Shown here one piece after another: positions 42,044-50,805 of a stretch of DNA of 64,000 nucleotides. This stretch comes from Paenibacillus polygoni. GTDB lineage: Bacteria; Bacillota; Bacilli; Paenibacillales; Paenibacillaceae. The notes below the pieces were generated by a model. The model saw nothing but the letters and a program-made list of their open reading frames with translations, searched no databases and had not been told where the DNA came from. A program made the translations under genes and the position numbers. The DNA is taken from assembly GCF_030263935.1 (NCBI RefSeq), contig NZ_CP127162.1, positions 1,683,501-1,747,500 on the forward strand. Reading direction: 5' to 3'. Each line of letters starts with the position of its first letter. Position 1 is the first letter of the stretch.

Positions 42044-42370
42044 ATGGGGAAAGAACCAAACGAACAGTATTTCCTTGATAAGTTAGCGCAGTCCAAAGTT
42101 CATTTTGAGCGTGCCCTTGATTGTAAGCATACGGAGTTTGATGACCTTTATCCCTATATGCTTGAACATCCACAGTTCTTCTGGTATAAAAGGTATGTTG
42201 CTTGGTCTGAACTTCTCACTATTGTAAACCTGTGTGAAGAATTGTCCTTCTCATGGAAAGATGAATTTACACCTCACCAGGTCGAATATGTTGAACAGCG
42301 TGTGATGTCGGCGAAGGTGCTTGATTTCTGGTTCGAGAAGAACGACAGTAAAGAGCATGCTTCACGTTGA
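42044..42370 (+). CDS. hypothetical protein, 108 residues
   Basis: This soluble helical protein is rich in aromatic residues (QFFWYKRYVAWSELL, FSWKDEF) and acidic groups. A strong GAGAGGAGG ribosome site and a terminator directly after the stop support it. No motif or named family is recognised. It stands alone between xpt and another small gene. Confidence 0.65.
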   Translation: MGKEPNEQYFLDKLAQSKVHFERALDCKHTEFDDLYPYMLEHPQFFWYKRYVAWSELLTIVNLCEELSFSWKDEFTPHQVEYVEQRVMSAKVLDFWFEKNDSKEHASR

Positions 42371-42389
42371 TTTTTCTAGTGATTAGCCT

Positions 42390-42423
42390 AAAGACCTAAA
42401 TGCATGCATTTAGGTCTTTTTTT
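42390..42423 (+). terminator. intrinsic terminator, perfect palindrome
   Basis: AAAGACCTAAATGCA (42390-42404) is followed immediately by its exact complement (42405-42419) and seven T. Confidence 0.85.
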
Positions 42424-42481
42424 GCATGTTAGAAGAGACAAGCTGCGAAGAACGCAGAAGCCGTAAGGAGGGGAACTAATA

Positions 42482-42700
42482 ATGATAACAGATGAACGAT
42501 TAAATGAACTCCGTGAGTCGGGTGAACGTGTTCGTGTCGTCAGAGACAATTTGGAAGTTAACGATGTGGTGGGTATCATCGTGGCTTGGAGTGATGAACA
42601 GATTATGGTTCGGAAACGGAATCGTCGTATTGTAAAATTAGATCGGAATTATCTGATTCAGCTGGAAAGCGAGCCAAGACAGAGTCCTACAGACATATAA
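42482..42700 (+). CDS. hypothetical protein, 72 residues
   Basis: A TAAGGAGGGG ribosome site precedes the ATG. The small basic protein has beta-strand-like alternation (VNDVVGIIVAW, QIMVRKRNRRIVKLD) that suggests an SH3- or KOW-like barrel able to bind nucleic acid; this is inference from pattern only. No signal or membrane segment. It has its own terminator. Family not recognised. Confidence 0.65.
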   Translation: MITDERLNELRESGERVRVVRDNLEVNDVVGIIVAWSDEQIMVRKRNRRIVKLDRNYLIQLESEPRQSPTDI

Positions 42701-42714
42701 CTAGCACGGTATCG

Positions 42715-42779
42715 CCGTTCTTATTCTTATCCTTTTCATAAAAAGGGCATAAGAGAGAGAACGGTTTTTTTATTATATT
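42715..42779 (+). terminator. probable terminator
   Basis: CCGTTCT (42715-42721) pairs with AGAACGG (42768-42774), loop about 46 nt with further T/A-rich pairing, then seven T. Confidence 0.55.
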
Positions 42780-43144
42780 TCGATATTCATTCCACCAAGG
42801 TAAACTCTCATTCTTGAGTATAATTCATTTTTATACTGAGATAAGGGAAAAACAACGCGCATCTCTTTTCCTCTTATTTTGGCATCTGCCCATAATCCTT
42901 CCTTATTCGATTTGATATTCGTAATCCGTATATCTTTTCGGGCGAACTCCATTTGTATTTCTGACAACAGCAAAGTGACACGCTCTATTCCACTGGACAG
43001 CACTTCGATATAAAGAATCGGTGTTCGAAGGAACGGTTGGTTTGTTAATACCCGCAGATCGCGGTGAAAAATGCGGTCAACGAGCAATAACTGCAAATAG
43101 CTGCATATCAGGTTTTGTTCTTCATATGATGTGTCTGCCTTCAA
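42773..43144 (-). CDS. hypothetical protein, 123 residues
   Basis: The gene starts best at TTG 43144, 5 nt after AAGGGGAG; an ATG at 43165 is in frame but has no ribosome site. The protein has alternating strands and helices (YIEVLSSGIERVTLLLSEI, RVVFPLSQYK) and no Cys cluster, signal or membrane segment. A perfect 20-bp palindrome lies just upstream and may be its operator. I do not recognise the family. Confidence 0.6.
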   Translation of the reverse strand: MKADTSYEEQNLICSYLQLLLVDRIFHRDLRVLTNQPFLRTPILYIEVLSSGIERVTLLLSEIQMEFARKDIRITNIKSNKEGLWADAKIRGKEMRVVFPLSQYKNELYSRMRVYLGGMNIEI

Positions 43145-43163
43145 GTGAATCTCCCCTTCCATC

Positions 43164-43183
43164 ATAAGAACTTATGTTCTTAT
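43164..43183. promoter_or_regulatory. 20-bp operator-like palindrome
   Basis: ATAAGAAC-TTAT-GTTCTTAT is a perfect inverted repeat 20 bp upstream of the TTG start of the 123-residue protein gene, in the expected promoter/leader zone. It has no T run and looks like a repressor-binding site more than a terminator. Confidence 0.5.
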
Positions 43184-43336
43184 TTTATGCTGTATTCCAC
43201 AAATTAATCAATGAATCGTTTACTAAATATAAGAAATGAGGTTTCTATAAAAAATCACATATTTTTTTGGATCTAAACCAATAATGTATATATCCTCAAT
43301 AATAAGAAAAAATTCACATCAGAAGGAGGGGGAATC

Positions 43337-44203
43337 ATGGCAACTCGTAAACAAAAACGAAGACAACTTAAGAAAAAAGTGCTGACTTCTTTTCGGTGGG
43401 GGAGTCAAGGCTTAATCGTATGGTGTATAGCGTTAAGTATAATGATATCAGCGACGATAGGAGCGGTTCCGGTACATGCTGAGCCTGTGAAGAAAATGGT
43501 TATCATCATTGATGACCTTGGTAATGGGATGAAAGGGACGAATGAAATGCTGAATATGCCGACAACAATAAGTGTCGCGATCATGCCTTTCTTGCCGACG
43601 ACGAAAAGAGATGCAGAACTTGCTCATCAAAAGGGCATTGATGTGCTTGTTCATATGCCTATGGAACCACGTAAAGGAAAAAAGGAATGGTTAGGTCCCG
43701 GTGCAATTACGACGGATTTGTCCGATGAAGAGATTCGCAAACGAGTGAATGCAGCCATTGATGAGGTTCCTTATGCAGTTGCGATGAACAATCACATGGG
43801 ATCTAAAGTCACTTCGGATCGGCGTATCATGTCCATTGTGCTGGATGTATGTAAAGAAAGAGGACTCTTTTTTGTGGATAGTAAAACTGATCCAAATTCG
43901 GTTGTGGCCGAACTTGCCGCAGAAAGGGGCATGCCGCCCGTAGAAAATGATATCTTTCTGGATGATCAGTACACCATTAGCCATATATCAAGGCAGATGA
44001 GACTTGCTGAAGAGAAATTGAAGCAACAAGATATCTGTATAACGATTGGGCATGTCGGAGTGCCAGGGCTTATGACGGCTGGCATCATCAGAGATGCTAT
44101 TCCCCGATTAACGGGGAAGGTCGAACTAATCAGCATCAGTGATTTGGTGAAACAAGTATGGAACTGGAATCCAGATCCTATAGTACCGACAAATAATAAA
44201 TAA
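43337..44203 (+). CDS. divergent polysaccharide deacetylase family protein (YibQ/DUF610)
   Basis: The 288 residues begin with a basic head and a signal/anchor helix (about 27-46, ending VPVHAEP), then the fold's first strand VIIIDDLGNG, the VLVHMPMEP and NNHMGS blocks, and FFVDSKT. These are the DUF610 versions of the NodB motifs; the fold is that of polysaccharide deacetylases, but catalytic His order differs from classic NodB enzymes. It acts outside the membrane, perhaps on cell-wall glycan. ATG follows AAGGAGGGGG. The end overlaps the amidase by 26 bp. Confidence 0.85.
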   Translation: MATRKQKRRQLKKKVLTSFRWGSQGLIVWCIALSIMISATIGAVPVHAEPVKKMVIIIDDLGNGMKGTNEMLNMPTTISVAIMPFLPTTKRDAELAHQKGIDVLVHMPMEPRKGKKEWLGPGAITTDLSDEEIRKRVNAAIDEVPYAVAMNNHMGSKVTSDRRIMSIVLDVCKERGLFFVDSKTDPNSVVAELAAERGMPPVENDIFLDDQYTISHISRQMRLAEEKLKQQDICITIGHVGVPGLMTAGIIRDAIPRLTGKVELISISDLVKQVWNWNPDPIVPTNNK

Positions 44204-44879
44204 TGCCTGCACTGATAGCTTCGGCTATTTTCTTCTGTCCACGGTTTGAGCGAAGCATCTCCCGATCTTGTAAGTTACTGATAAAACCGGCCTCAACGAT
44301 GACGGCTGGTTTCTTTACATAATTGAGTAAATAAAAAGGTTTACCCCATTCTACCTGGCGATCCGTTTGATACATCGTATTCAGTGAACTTTGAATCGAT
44401 TCAGCAAGCATATAACTTTTTCCTTCCCGCTGATGAAGGACGACAGGACCATGTGATTTTTCTTTTTTGCTCCAGTTCACATGAATACTGACAATAAGAT
44501 CAGATGGAAGTTCATCACTAAGTCCTTTTCGCTGTGCCAAGTCTTTTAAATGCCGGGAATTGCTTTTAAGCCAAGTATTGTCATCGCTGAGTGCGTAGTC
44601 TCCATTTCGATTCAGTACGACAGCATAACCTTTTGATTTGAGCATTAAGTACACTTTTTGGGAGATCGCAAGATTAATGTTTTTTTCAAGTAAATCATCA
44701 GCAGATGTTCCTCCGTCAATCCCCCCATGGCCTGCATCAATAAGGATAACGGGGTGACGAAATGCAGCATGCGATACGTGATCTTCTTCCACTTGCGGGA
44801 CAGGCGCTGCTGCTCCGTTCACAGATCCGATAAGGAAAAGAAAAAGTACAGAAAAACACGTGATCATTCGTTTTAGCAT
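44178..44879 (-). CDS. N-acetylmuramoyl-L-alanine amidase (Amidase_3, CwlD-like)
   Basis: The 233-residue secreted zinc amidase has a signal peptide (about 1-24), the first ligand in IDAGHGGIDGG, Glu in LLEKNINLAI, SIHVNWSKK with the second His, and the catalytic Glu in VIVEAGFISN. It cuts muramic acid-peptide links. Domain size matches CwlD, which prepares spore cortex peptidoglycan. No SPOR or LysM domain is present. Starts behind GGAAGG. Convergent with, and overlapping, the divergent deacetylase gene, a suggestive wall-remodelling pair. Confidence 0.88.
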   Translation of the reverse strand: MLKRMITCFSVLFLFLIGSVNGAAAPVPQVEEDHVSHAAFRHPVILIDAGHGGIDGGTSADDLLEKNINLAISQKVYLMLKSKGYAVVLNRNGDYALSDDNTWLKSNSRHLKDLAQRKGLSDELPSDLIVSIHVNWSKKEKSHGPVVLHQREGKSYMLAESIQSSLNTMYQTDRQVEWGKPFYLLNYVKKPAVIVEAGFISNLQDREMLRSNRGQKKIAEAISAGIIYYLSVL

Positions 44880-45050
44880 CTAAACTAAACCTTCCTTCCC
44901 GTGTATTGCTTAGCTTCTCATTTCAAACTCTTTACCATAGGCTGTACAAATTTCAATGTTTCATTCAGTAGTAAAAATAGAAATGTTTATTTATTTAGTT
45001 TCCGTACACACTAAGAATAAGAACTTCAGGTTATAAGGGAGTGAATGGAC

Positions 45051-45263
45051 ATGGCTAAAGGAAATGATTTAATTAGATATATAACCGAGCAAGTGGTTGA
45101 TTATATGGAAAAGCCGAAAGAGGAGCGTAAATCCCAAAGAAAGAGAAAAGAACCTTGGCAGACAAAATGGTTTGGAATGCTTCCGCTCGGAGTATCCATG
45201 TGGGCAAAGGATAAGAAAAAGGAAAAAAGTTCACAAAAAAAAGAATCAGAATACCGCATCTGA
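45051..45263 (+). CDS. yqzE: YqzE family protein
   Basis: The 70-residue basic protein begins MAKGNDLIRYITEQVVDYME, which matches YqzE, and keeps PKEERK and the W-F-G-x-LP core. ATG 45051 is preferred over ATG 45045 because it lies 9 nt after GGGAG. In Bacillus the gene follows the comG operon; here no comG gene is present. The last codons lie inside an AGAATCAGA/TCTGATTCT stem. Confidence 0.8.
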   Translation: MAKGNDLIRYITEQVVDYMEKPKEERKSQRKRKEPWQTKWFGMLPLGVSMWAKDKKKEKSSQKKESEYRI

Positions 45264-45316
45264 TTCTTGAGTTCAAAAGCCTTATTCCATTACATAAAGG
45301 GATAGGGCTTATTTTA
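45242..45316. terminator. hairpin pair after yqzE
   Basis: AGAATCAGA/TCTGATTCT spans the yqzE stop. Next, AAGCCTTATTCC and GGGATAGGGCTT (about 45278-45312) form an imperfect stem ending in ATTTT. They separate two convergent genes. Confidence 0.55.
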
Positions 45317-46235
45317 TGTTCTCGTAAAATTCTCCATTTCCAATCAGTTTGTTCACGGGAATATACCTAACTAGGGATGGATCTGTGCCAATACGAACGT
45401 ATGAGACGTTCGTTGTACCAGGGCTGGTCCATGTTGTATATCCTGAGATGGAAAGTGGACCGCTAAACCACATATTGAAATCAGAAGAACGAAAGATGAG
45501 CTGTTTTGACGTATCTAACTCTTTTAGAAGCATAAGGTCAGATGTAATAGGTAACGAATTTGAAACTCGCCACTTCAAATTTTCCGAAGAATCAAACAGG
45601 GGAGAGGTCAGTTGTATCGTTTGAATGGTATGGCTTGTCCCAATTGAATCGGATCGGTCATCTACAATAAGCGGCTTAGCGAGCCTTTCCGGGTTATCAG
45701 GAAGCACATCGCCATTACTGGCATCTACATAGATCGTTTTCGCTTCTTTTTCGATCACCCAATAGGGTAATCCCCCTGTATACTCCATTTCATAACGACT
45801 TGAATGTACCGGACTCTGTTCTTGACGAGAAAGATTTCCTAGTGAATATAACAATTCAGGATCGAAAACGGAGGAAGTTCCTACCCCATATTCAGTAACT
45901 AGATATTTGATCTCTGAAGCCTTCGTTTCTTCGATAGATGATTGTTCTGCTGTAATGATGAGGTAACCCACGATCTCTTTTCCTTGATAAACATGCACAA
46001 GAAAACTGTGCGTTCCGGGACCAAGCGGCATAATCTGAAGACGGGAGTTAATAAAGTCAGCAAATTCGCTCGTTTGCGAAAGCTCTTTTATGGTATGCTC
46101 TGCAACCTGAAAGACGGAGGCAGGAGCGGTATTATGATGAGAAATAGAGCTTTGACCAGCGTAGGATGGAGTATGGCCAGCGAAAGAAAACAATACGGCA
46201 CACAACAAGCTCAGCATATATTTTGTTCGTTTCAA
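45309..46235 (-). CDS. secreted protein of unknown function
   Basis: TTG 46235 behind AAGGTG gives 308 residues with a signal peptide (KRTKYMLSLLCAVLFSFAGH; cleavage likely near SYAG). The mature part has strand-rich blocks such as VGYLIITAEQ and PYWVIEKEAKTIYVDASNGDV that are reminiscent of PepSY-like propeptide folds. No catalytic motif or anchor is visible. It stands alone, convergent with yqzE. Family not recognised. Confidence 0.6.
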   Translation of the reverse strand: MKRTKYMLSLLCAVLFSFAGHTPSYAGQSSISHHNTAPASVFQVAEHTIKELSQTSEFADFINSRLQIMPLGPGTHSFLVHVYQGKEIVGYLIITAEQSSIEETKASEIKYLVTEYGVGTSSVFDPELLYSLGNLSRQEQSPVHSSRYEMEYTGGLPYWVIEKEAKTIYVDASNGDVLPDNPERLAKPLIVDDRSDSIGTSHTIQTIQLTSPLFDSSENLKWRVSNSLPITSDLMLLKELDTSKQLIFRSSDFNMWFSGPLSISGYTTWTSPGTTNVSYVRIGTDPSLVRYIPVNKLIGNGEFYENIK

Positions 46236-46423
46236 GGATAGGACACCTTCTTTTCTGCAAGCATAAAACGGCACCTGCTGTTCTTATCTACATTTTACCG
46301 AGGAAAGAACGAGAAAGGTGCTGTTTACTGGAGTGGACTTTAAGAAAGACACGCACTAGTTTTGACGAAAAAAGTGATGTTTCCTTTTCCTGTGCCGAAG
46401 ATTGAGGAAACAGCTTTCACTCT

Positions 46424-47383
46424 TTACCTTAGATGCATAATTCCACAGCTAATTGTACTTACGTTAATTTTAGGTTCATATTGCCATTTCATTTCGCTGC
46501 GCCTGCGGTTATATTGTTCCTGAATAGGGAGTTTTTGCTCTTCATCCGGTTGTTCTTTGAGTAAATCTTCATAATAAGTATCCAGGACAGCTAGTTCTTC
46601 TTCTAAGCGGTTCTTTGCAGCATCTGCCCAGCTGTAATCAAGTAACCGAAGTTTACCCTGGATATGTTTTTCCAGTGACTCAGCTGCTTGCTTAAGCGGA
46701 ATTCGTCCTCCCTGAACATGCATATTATCGGGGAGCCTTGGACTGAGTTCTCTTTTATCCAGTACGAGGCCAAAGTCTTCTGCAATTCTGCCCGTCAACA
46801 GTGAAATGCCTAGAAAGTGAAGTTCCTCTCGTTTAAGATCGCAAGATAATTCTACTTTAAAGCAGACACTAAGCCATGGTTCGTAGGCTTTTGGAATGGA
46901 ACCGCTGGCCTGCCTCTTAGAAGGGAGCTCAAACAAGTTAACGTAAGCTCCACCTTCACGAGAAGCCGTGAAAATTTGCTTAAGTCGCGGGCAGCCATAG
47001 ACGATCTGTTCACGAAGTACTCGCCCCGGGCCAAGAACAGGGAGGGAAGGAACGTTTCCAAAGTAGCGTCCCAGTACTGTGTCCTGATTGGTTCCAGTTG
47101 TACCAAGTTCCGCAGCTGACTCTAAACTGGCTTGCTGTTTCTGTATTTGCTCAGCCTTTTCATGTGCTTCTTGGTCAAAAATAAACGTAAAAGACATCGT
47201 CTCCGCAGGCGTGCCTGTCCGGTCTACAAATCCCCAGTAATAAGGACGATTGGTGAGTGCTTTATCTGCTTCTACTGATAACTTAACAGTTACATGAGCT
47301 GGAGACTTCTCAATCACTTGGCAATCCATTGCTTCAAGATATGTCATAACATAAGATTGTACCTCGTCTTTAGACATCGTCAT
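46424..47383 (-). CDS. yqhG: YqhG family protein
   Basis: The 319 residues open with SKDEVQSYVMTYLEAMDCQV and have the YqhG body (PYYWGFVDRTG, GCPRLKQIF). No enzymatic motif is seen. Its start overlaps the stop of the SNF2 helicase gene by 4 bp (ATGA), as in B. subtilis where yqhH and yqhG are neighbours. The pair appears to act together, perhaps on nucleic acid. Mostly helical C-terminal half, no membrane segment. Confidence 0.85.
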   Translation of the reverse strand: MTMSKDEVQSYVMTYLEAMDCQVIEKSPAHVTVKLSVEADKALTNRPYYWGFVDRTGTPAETMSFTFIFDQEAHEKAEQIQKQQASLESAAELGTTGTNQDTVLGRYFGNVPSLPVLGPGRVLREQIVYGCPRLKQIFTASREGGAYVNLFELPSKRQASGSIPKAYEPWLSVCFKVELSCDLKREELHFLGISLLTGRIAEDFGLVLDKRELSPRLPDNMHVQGGRIPLKQAAESLEKHIQGKLRLLDYSWADAAKNRLEEELAVLDTYYEDLLKEQPDEEQKLPIQEQYNRRRSEMKWQYEPKINVSTISCGIMHLR

Positions 47384-49203
47384 AAAGAGCTCCCCCTTTT
47401 GCGGCTTTTAGCGGAAGAACGAGCTTGCTGCTTCATAGGATCCAGAACGCTGCCTACGGCATCTTTAACAAAAGAGGCGTTAGGATGCTGTTTGACCTCT
47501 TCTTTGAGTGAATGAATGTTATGAGACAGGGCATTCATTTTTTCATTGATTTCGTCTTCACTTGAAGATTCAAGTATGATTTTCGTGAGACTTTTCTCAA
47601 TGGATTCTTGTTTCTCAAGACGTTCAAGGATGACGTCAAGTCCGCCAATGACCATCTCGAACATATTAATTTTTTCATGTAAGAGGTGCAAGATATGCTC
47701 TTCAATGGTGCCGCGCGTTGCTAAATTATAGATATTTACGTCATTTTGCTGACCAAGCCGGTGGACACGACCAATCCGCTGTTCAACTCGCATCGGATTC
47801 CAAGGCAGATCAAAGTTAATCATGTTATGACAAAACTGCAGATTAATTCCCTCACCGCCGGCTTCTGTAGCGATCATAACTTGAACCCTTCCGCGAAATA
47901 GATCCATCATCCAGTCTTTTTTACCCCGGTTCATACCACCCCGGTAAGGTACCGCTGTTAGACCGCGGTCGCGGAAATAGTTAAGCAAATACTCCTGAGT
48001 AGCTCGGTATTCCGTGAAAACAATCACTTTCTCATTCATTTCACGAATAAGCTCCATCGTTTTCTCTGCTTTCGTGTTCGCTTTGATCGCCTTAATATTG
48101 GCCACAAGATCCCAAATACGGTCACGCCACGGGGAGTCTGGGGCCAGTTTCTTAGATAGATTTACAAGAGTAACGAATACAGCATCACGACTGCTGCATA
48201 CTTCTCGTTGTAAAGTTACCATCGAGAACATACTGGTCATATTCCCTCCCGCCGAGTGAAACTGATCTTTTACAAAAGCGGTAACTCCATCATAAAGAGC
48301 TTGCTCTTCCGGTGAGAGGGTGAGATTAATATTCGTAACTTTACGTTTCGTAAATTGAACAGGACCTTCGCCTCTTCGATTACGGATCATGACTTTAGCC
48401 AGCTCATCCTTCAGCTGATCCTCATTTTTCGCCATTCGTTTATCAACGACGAAATTGGCGGCAAAGTCGCCTTGACGTCCTAGCTGTCCTGGTTTTAAAA
48501 GAGTAATGAGATTGAATAACTCGCTTAAATCATTTTGGACCGGCGTTGCGGTTAACAATAGACAATACTTTTTACGAAGTTTCAGCATAAATTGATAATT
48601 AGAAGTTTTTTTGTTTTTTAATTTATGAGCTTCATCGACAATAATCATATCGTAGTCCGTACTCATGAGTATTTCCTGATGGGGGTCGCGCTTGGCTGTA
48701 TCCATGGAAGCGACAACAATATCATTTTGCCAGGAGTATGCTTTTTTCTGTGCGACCGCCGGTATGCCAAATTTAGAATTGAGTTCTCTAACCCATTGCA
48801 GTACAAGTGATGCAGGGACAAGAATAAGGACTTTAGAGACAAGACCGCGAATTAAATATTCTTTTAAAATAAGGCCCGCTTCAATCGTTTTCCCAAGACC
48901 TACTTCATCTGCAAGAATCGCACGCCCTGACATTTCAAAGAGCACTCTGCGAGCAGTGTCAATCTGATGCGGCAGCGGTGTAAGCTCAGGGATATGTTTT
49001 AAGCACTGCATATCATCAAAACTTGGTATGAGTCCTCTTTCTTCAGCCTCCACGGCAAGCTGAAAAAGACGATAGTCGCCCCATGGTCCGCCTTTGTCTA
49101 GTCTATTTGTAAGTTCATCAAGCCAAGTTTGATCAAAGTGAATTGGAACGGGCAGTGGTTCCGGCTGAAAGGTTGCGCGGTCGGGTATTATTTTTCTATT
49201 CAC
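47380..49203 (-). CDS. yqhH: SNF2-family helicase/ATPase YqhH
   Basis: About 607 residues with a full SNF2 ATPase: Walker A DEVGLGKT, DEAH box, LTATPVQN, and motif VI QRIGRVHRLGQ. The C-terminal helical part follows the second RecA fold. Lack of an accessory DNA-binding domain fits YqhH/RapA-like proteins. The frame is open to 49335. GTG 49203 lies 11 nt after GGGGAGG and is my choice, with some doubt; an ATG at 49242 has no ribosome site. No glycine riboswitch or gcv gene is adjacent as in B. subtilis. Confidence 0.85.
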   Translation of the reverse strand: MNRKIIPDRATFQPEPLPVPIHFDQTWLDELTNRLDKGGPWGDYRLFQLAVEAEERGLIPSFDDMQCLKHIPELTPLPHQIDTARRVLFEMSGRAILADEVGLGKTIEAGLILKEYLIRGLVSKVLILVPASLVLQWVRELNSKFGIPAVAQKKAYSWQNDIVVASMDTAKRDPHQEILMSTDYDMIIVDEAHKLKNKKTSNYQFMLKLRKKYCLLLTATPVQNDLSELFNLITLLKPGQLGRQGDFAANFVVDKRMAKNEDQLKDELAKVMIRNRRGEGPVQFTKRKVTNINLTLSPEEQALYDGVTAFVKDQFHSAGGNMTSMFSMVTLQREVCSSRDAVFVTLVNLSKKLAPDSPWRDRIWDLVANIKAIKANTKAEKTMELIREMNEKVIVFTEYRATQEYLLNYFRDRGLTAVPYRGGMNRGKKDWMMDLFRGRVQVMIATEAGGEGINLQFCHNMINFDLPWNPMRVEQRIGRVHRLGQQNDVNIYNLATRGTIEEHILHLLHEKINMFEMVIGGLDVILERLEKQESIEKSLTKIILESSSEDEINEKMNALSHNIHSLKEEVKQHPNASFVKDAVGSVLDPMKQQARSSAKSRKRGSSL

Positions 49204-49432
49204 TGGTGTTATTGCCTCCCCTGTCGTCTCATAAGTCTTCATAGTATGGACGAAAGCGAAGAGATTCATAACTGAGCCTGTATTTAACGATAGAAGCGAT
49301 AGAATAAAGATCATGAAATTAATTTGACTTACCATAGGCGCGTATACATAATGGCTACATACAATATAATTGTATATAATGGTTAGACATCATGAAGCGA
49401 TTTTGTTTTGTACAGCAGTAGGAGGGACACAG

Positions 49433-50449
49433 GTGAATAAACAATTCATACAAAGTAATGCAGATTTATCAGCTTATTCTACTTATGAGATCGGAGGCAA
49501 AGCTAAATACCTAGCTGCGCCTGCCACAATAGAGGAATTAACTTCTGTACTAGAATTTGCAAAAGAAAAAGAATTAAAACCATTTTGGTTTGGCATGGGA
49601 TCGAACATCCTATTTCCGGATGAGCCTAAAGAAGATATGATCTTTATCAGTCTTAAAGGACTGAAAGAAACTCATATTGATGAGAAGGGCTGGTTTGTTT
49701 CTGCCGGTATGCCAATGTCGCATCTATCGCTTATTGGTCTGGCTTCAGGAACAGCTGACTTTGACTTTTGCTTCCTGCTTCCGGGTACGGTTGGCGCAGG
49801 AATCTATATGAACGCGAAATATTATAACAGACAGATTTGTGACATTCTTGATACGGCCTTTTATATTGATTTGAAAGACCCGGAATTCAAAGTACAGAGC
49901 ATTCATGTAGATGGATGCGGGTATAGTTACAAAAATTCGATCTTTATGAACAATGATTGGATTATTGTGGGTGCATACTTACACCATCCTGACTTTAACG
50001 CGCTTGAGAAGGGTATACGTGAAGTGGAAAGACTCGAGCAAATCGTAGAATATCAAAACCCTTCTGTCTTGCCTAATTTCTATAAATATTACACGGCCAT
50101 GGCCGAGACTTGGGCACAGGATCATGGAGCAGAGGTTCCTGAATCGTTCAAAAGCGTAATTCAAGACCGGGGAAGTAAGTTCCATTTTGATTATCCTTCT
50201 TGCGGATCTGTTTTCAAAAACAACTATGATTTTGGTGAACCGATGGGTAAAGTGGTCGATCGGCTGAACATGAGAGGGACGGTGCACGGGGGTGCATCTA
50301 TTTCATCGTGGCATGGAAATATGATTGTAAATCAAGGGAATGCAAAAGCAGAAGATATCGTACATTTGGTTGAACAAGTGAAAAAATCAGTGAATGAAGC
50401 CTTTGATTTTATCCCAGAAGAAGAACTTATTATTGTAGAAAAGAAATGA
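49433..50449 (+). CDS. murB: UDP-N-acetylenolpyruvoylglucosamine reductase (MurB), divergent
   Basis: The 338-residue FAD enzyme has the MurB nucleotide loop PFWFGMGSNILFPDE, the LPGTVGAGIYMNAKYY block and YPSCGSVFKNN with the proton-donor Ser. It departs from the usual pattern: GAGIYMNAKYYN for GGAVYMNAGAYG, and HGGASISSWHGNMIVNQGN for GGAxVSxxHAGFIVN. It reduces the enolpyruvyl unit in peptidoglycan precursor synthesis, or is a paralogue with a shifted role. GTG follows AGGAGGG. It is not in a mur/fts cluster. Confidence 0.8.
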   Translation: MNKQFIQSNADLSAYSTYEIGGKAKYLAAPATIEELTSVLEFAKEKELKPFWFGMGSNILFPDEPKEDMIFISLKGLKETHIDEKGWFVSAGMPMSHLSLIGLASGTADFDFCFLLPGTVGAGIYMNAKYYNRQICDILDTAFYIDLKDPEFKVQSIHVDGCGYSYKNSIFMNNDWIIVGAYLHHPDFNALEKGIREVERLEQIVEYQNPSVLPNFYKYYTAMAETWAQDHGAEVPESFKSVIQDRGSKFHFDYPSCGSVFKNNYDFGEPMGKVVDRLNMRGTVHGGASISSWHGNMIVNQGNAKAEDIVHLVEQVKKSVNEAFDFIPEEELIIVEKK

Positions 50450-50475
50450 GATTATATCGTTAGTCCATGATAATT

Positions 50476-50575
50476 AAAAAACCAGGTCTGTTCCTTTTGT
50501 TGAATTGCAACCTATTGTTAGATACAACTAACAATAGGGTACAGTTTATATTAGGAATCTTAACCTGGTTTTTTG
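50476..50575. terminator. nested palindrome acting as terminator of murB
   Basis: The outer stem AAAAACCAGGT (50476-50486) pairs with ACCTGGTTTTT (50563-50573), and an inner perfect stem CCTATTGTTAG (50511-50521)/CTAACAATAGG (50528-50538) lies in the loop. A and T runs at the ends fit a bidirectional terminator. From here to the MarR gene (50576-50805) I see nothing else. Confidence 0.65.
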
Positions 50576-50805
50576 ATATTTTCTTTCCTTTTCTTTGGTT
50601 CGTAAAGGCAAGCTAGCAGTTCACAAAACTTGTTATGGTTCATAAGTTTATGATAAAGTTAACATAATAAATCGCTATTTTCGGGCAAAAAAAGCTGATT
50701 TTGTTCGTTTAGGTGCTGAATGTGATGATAAGAATTTCTATATCTGAGAGTATAGACTGTGCTTGAATGATCTATTTTCTATTTTCAGAAAGGTGAGAAA
50801 TTCGG

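Noticed and set aside
49204..49432. glycine riboswitch near yqhH
   Set aside because: It accompanies gcvT in B. subtilis; here the neighbour is murB and no riboswitch core is seen.
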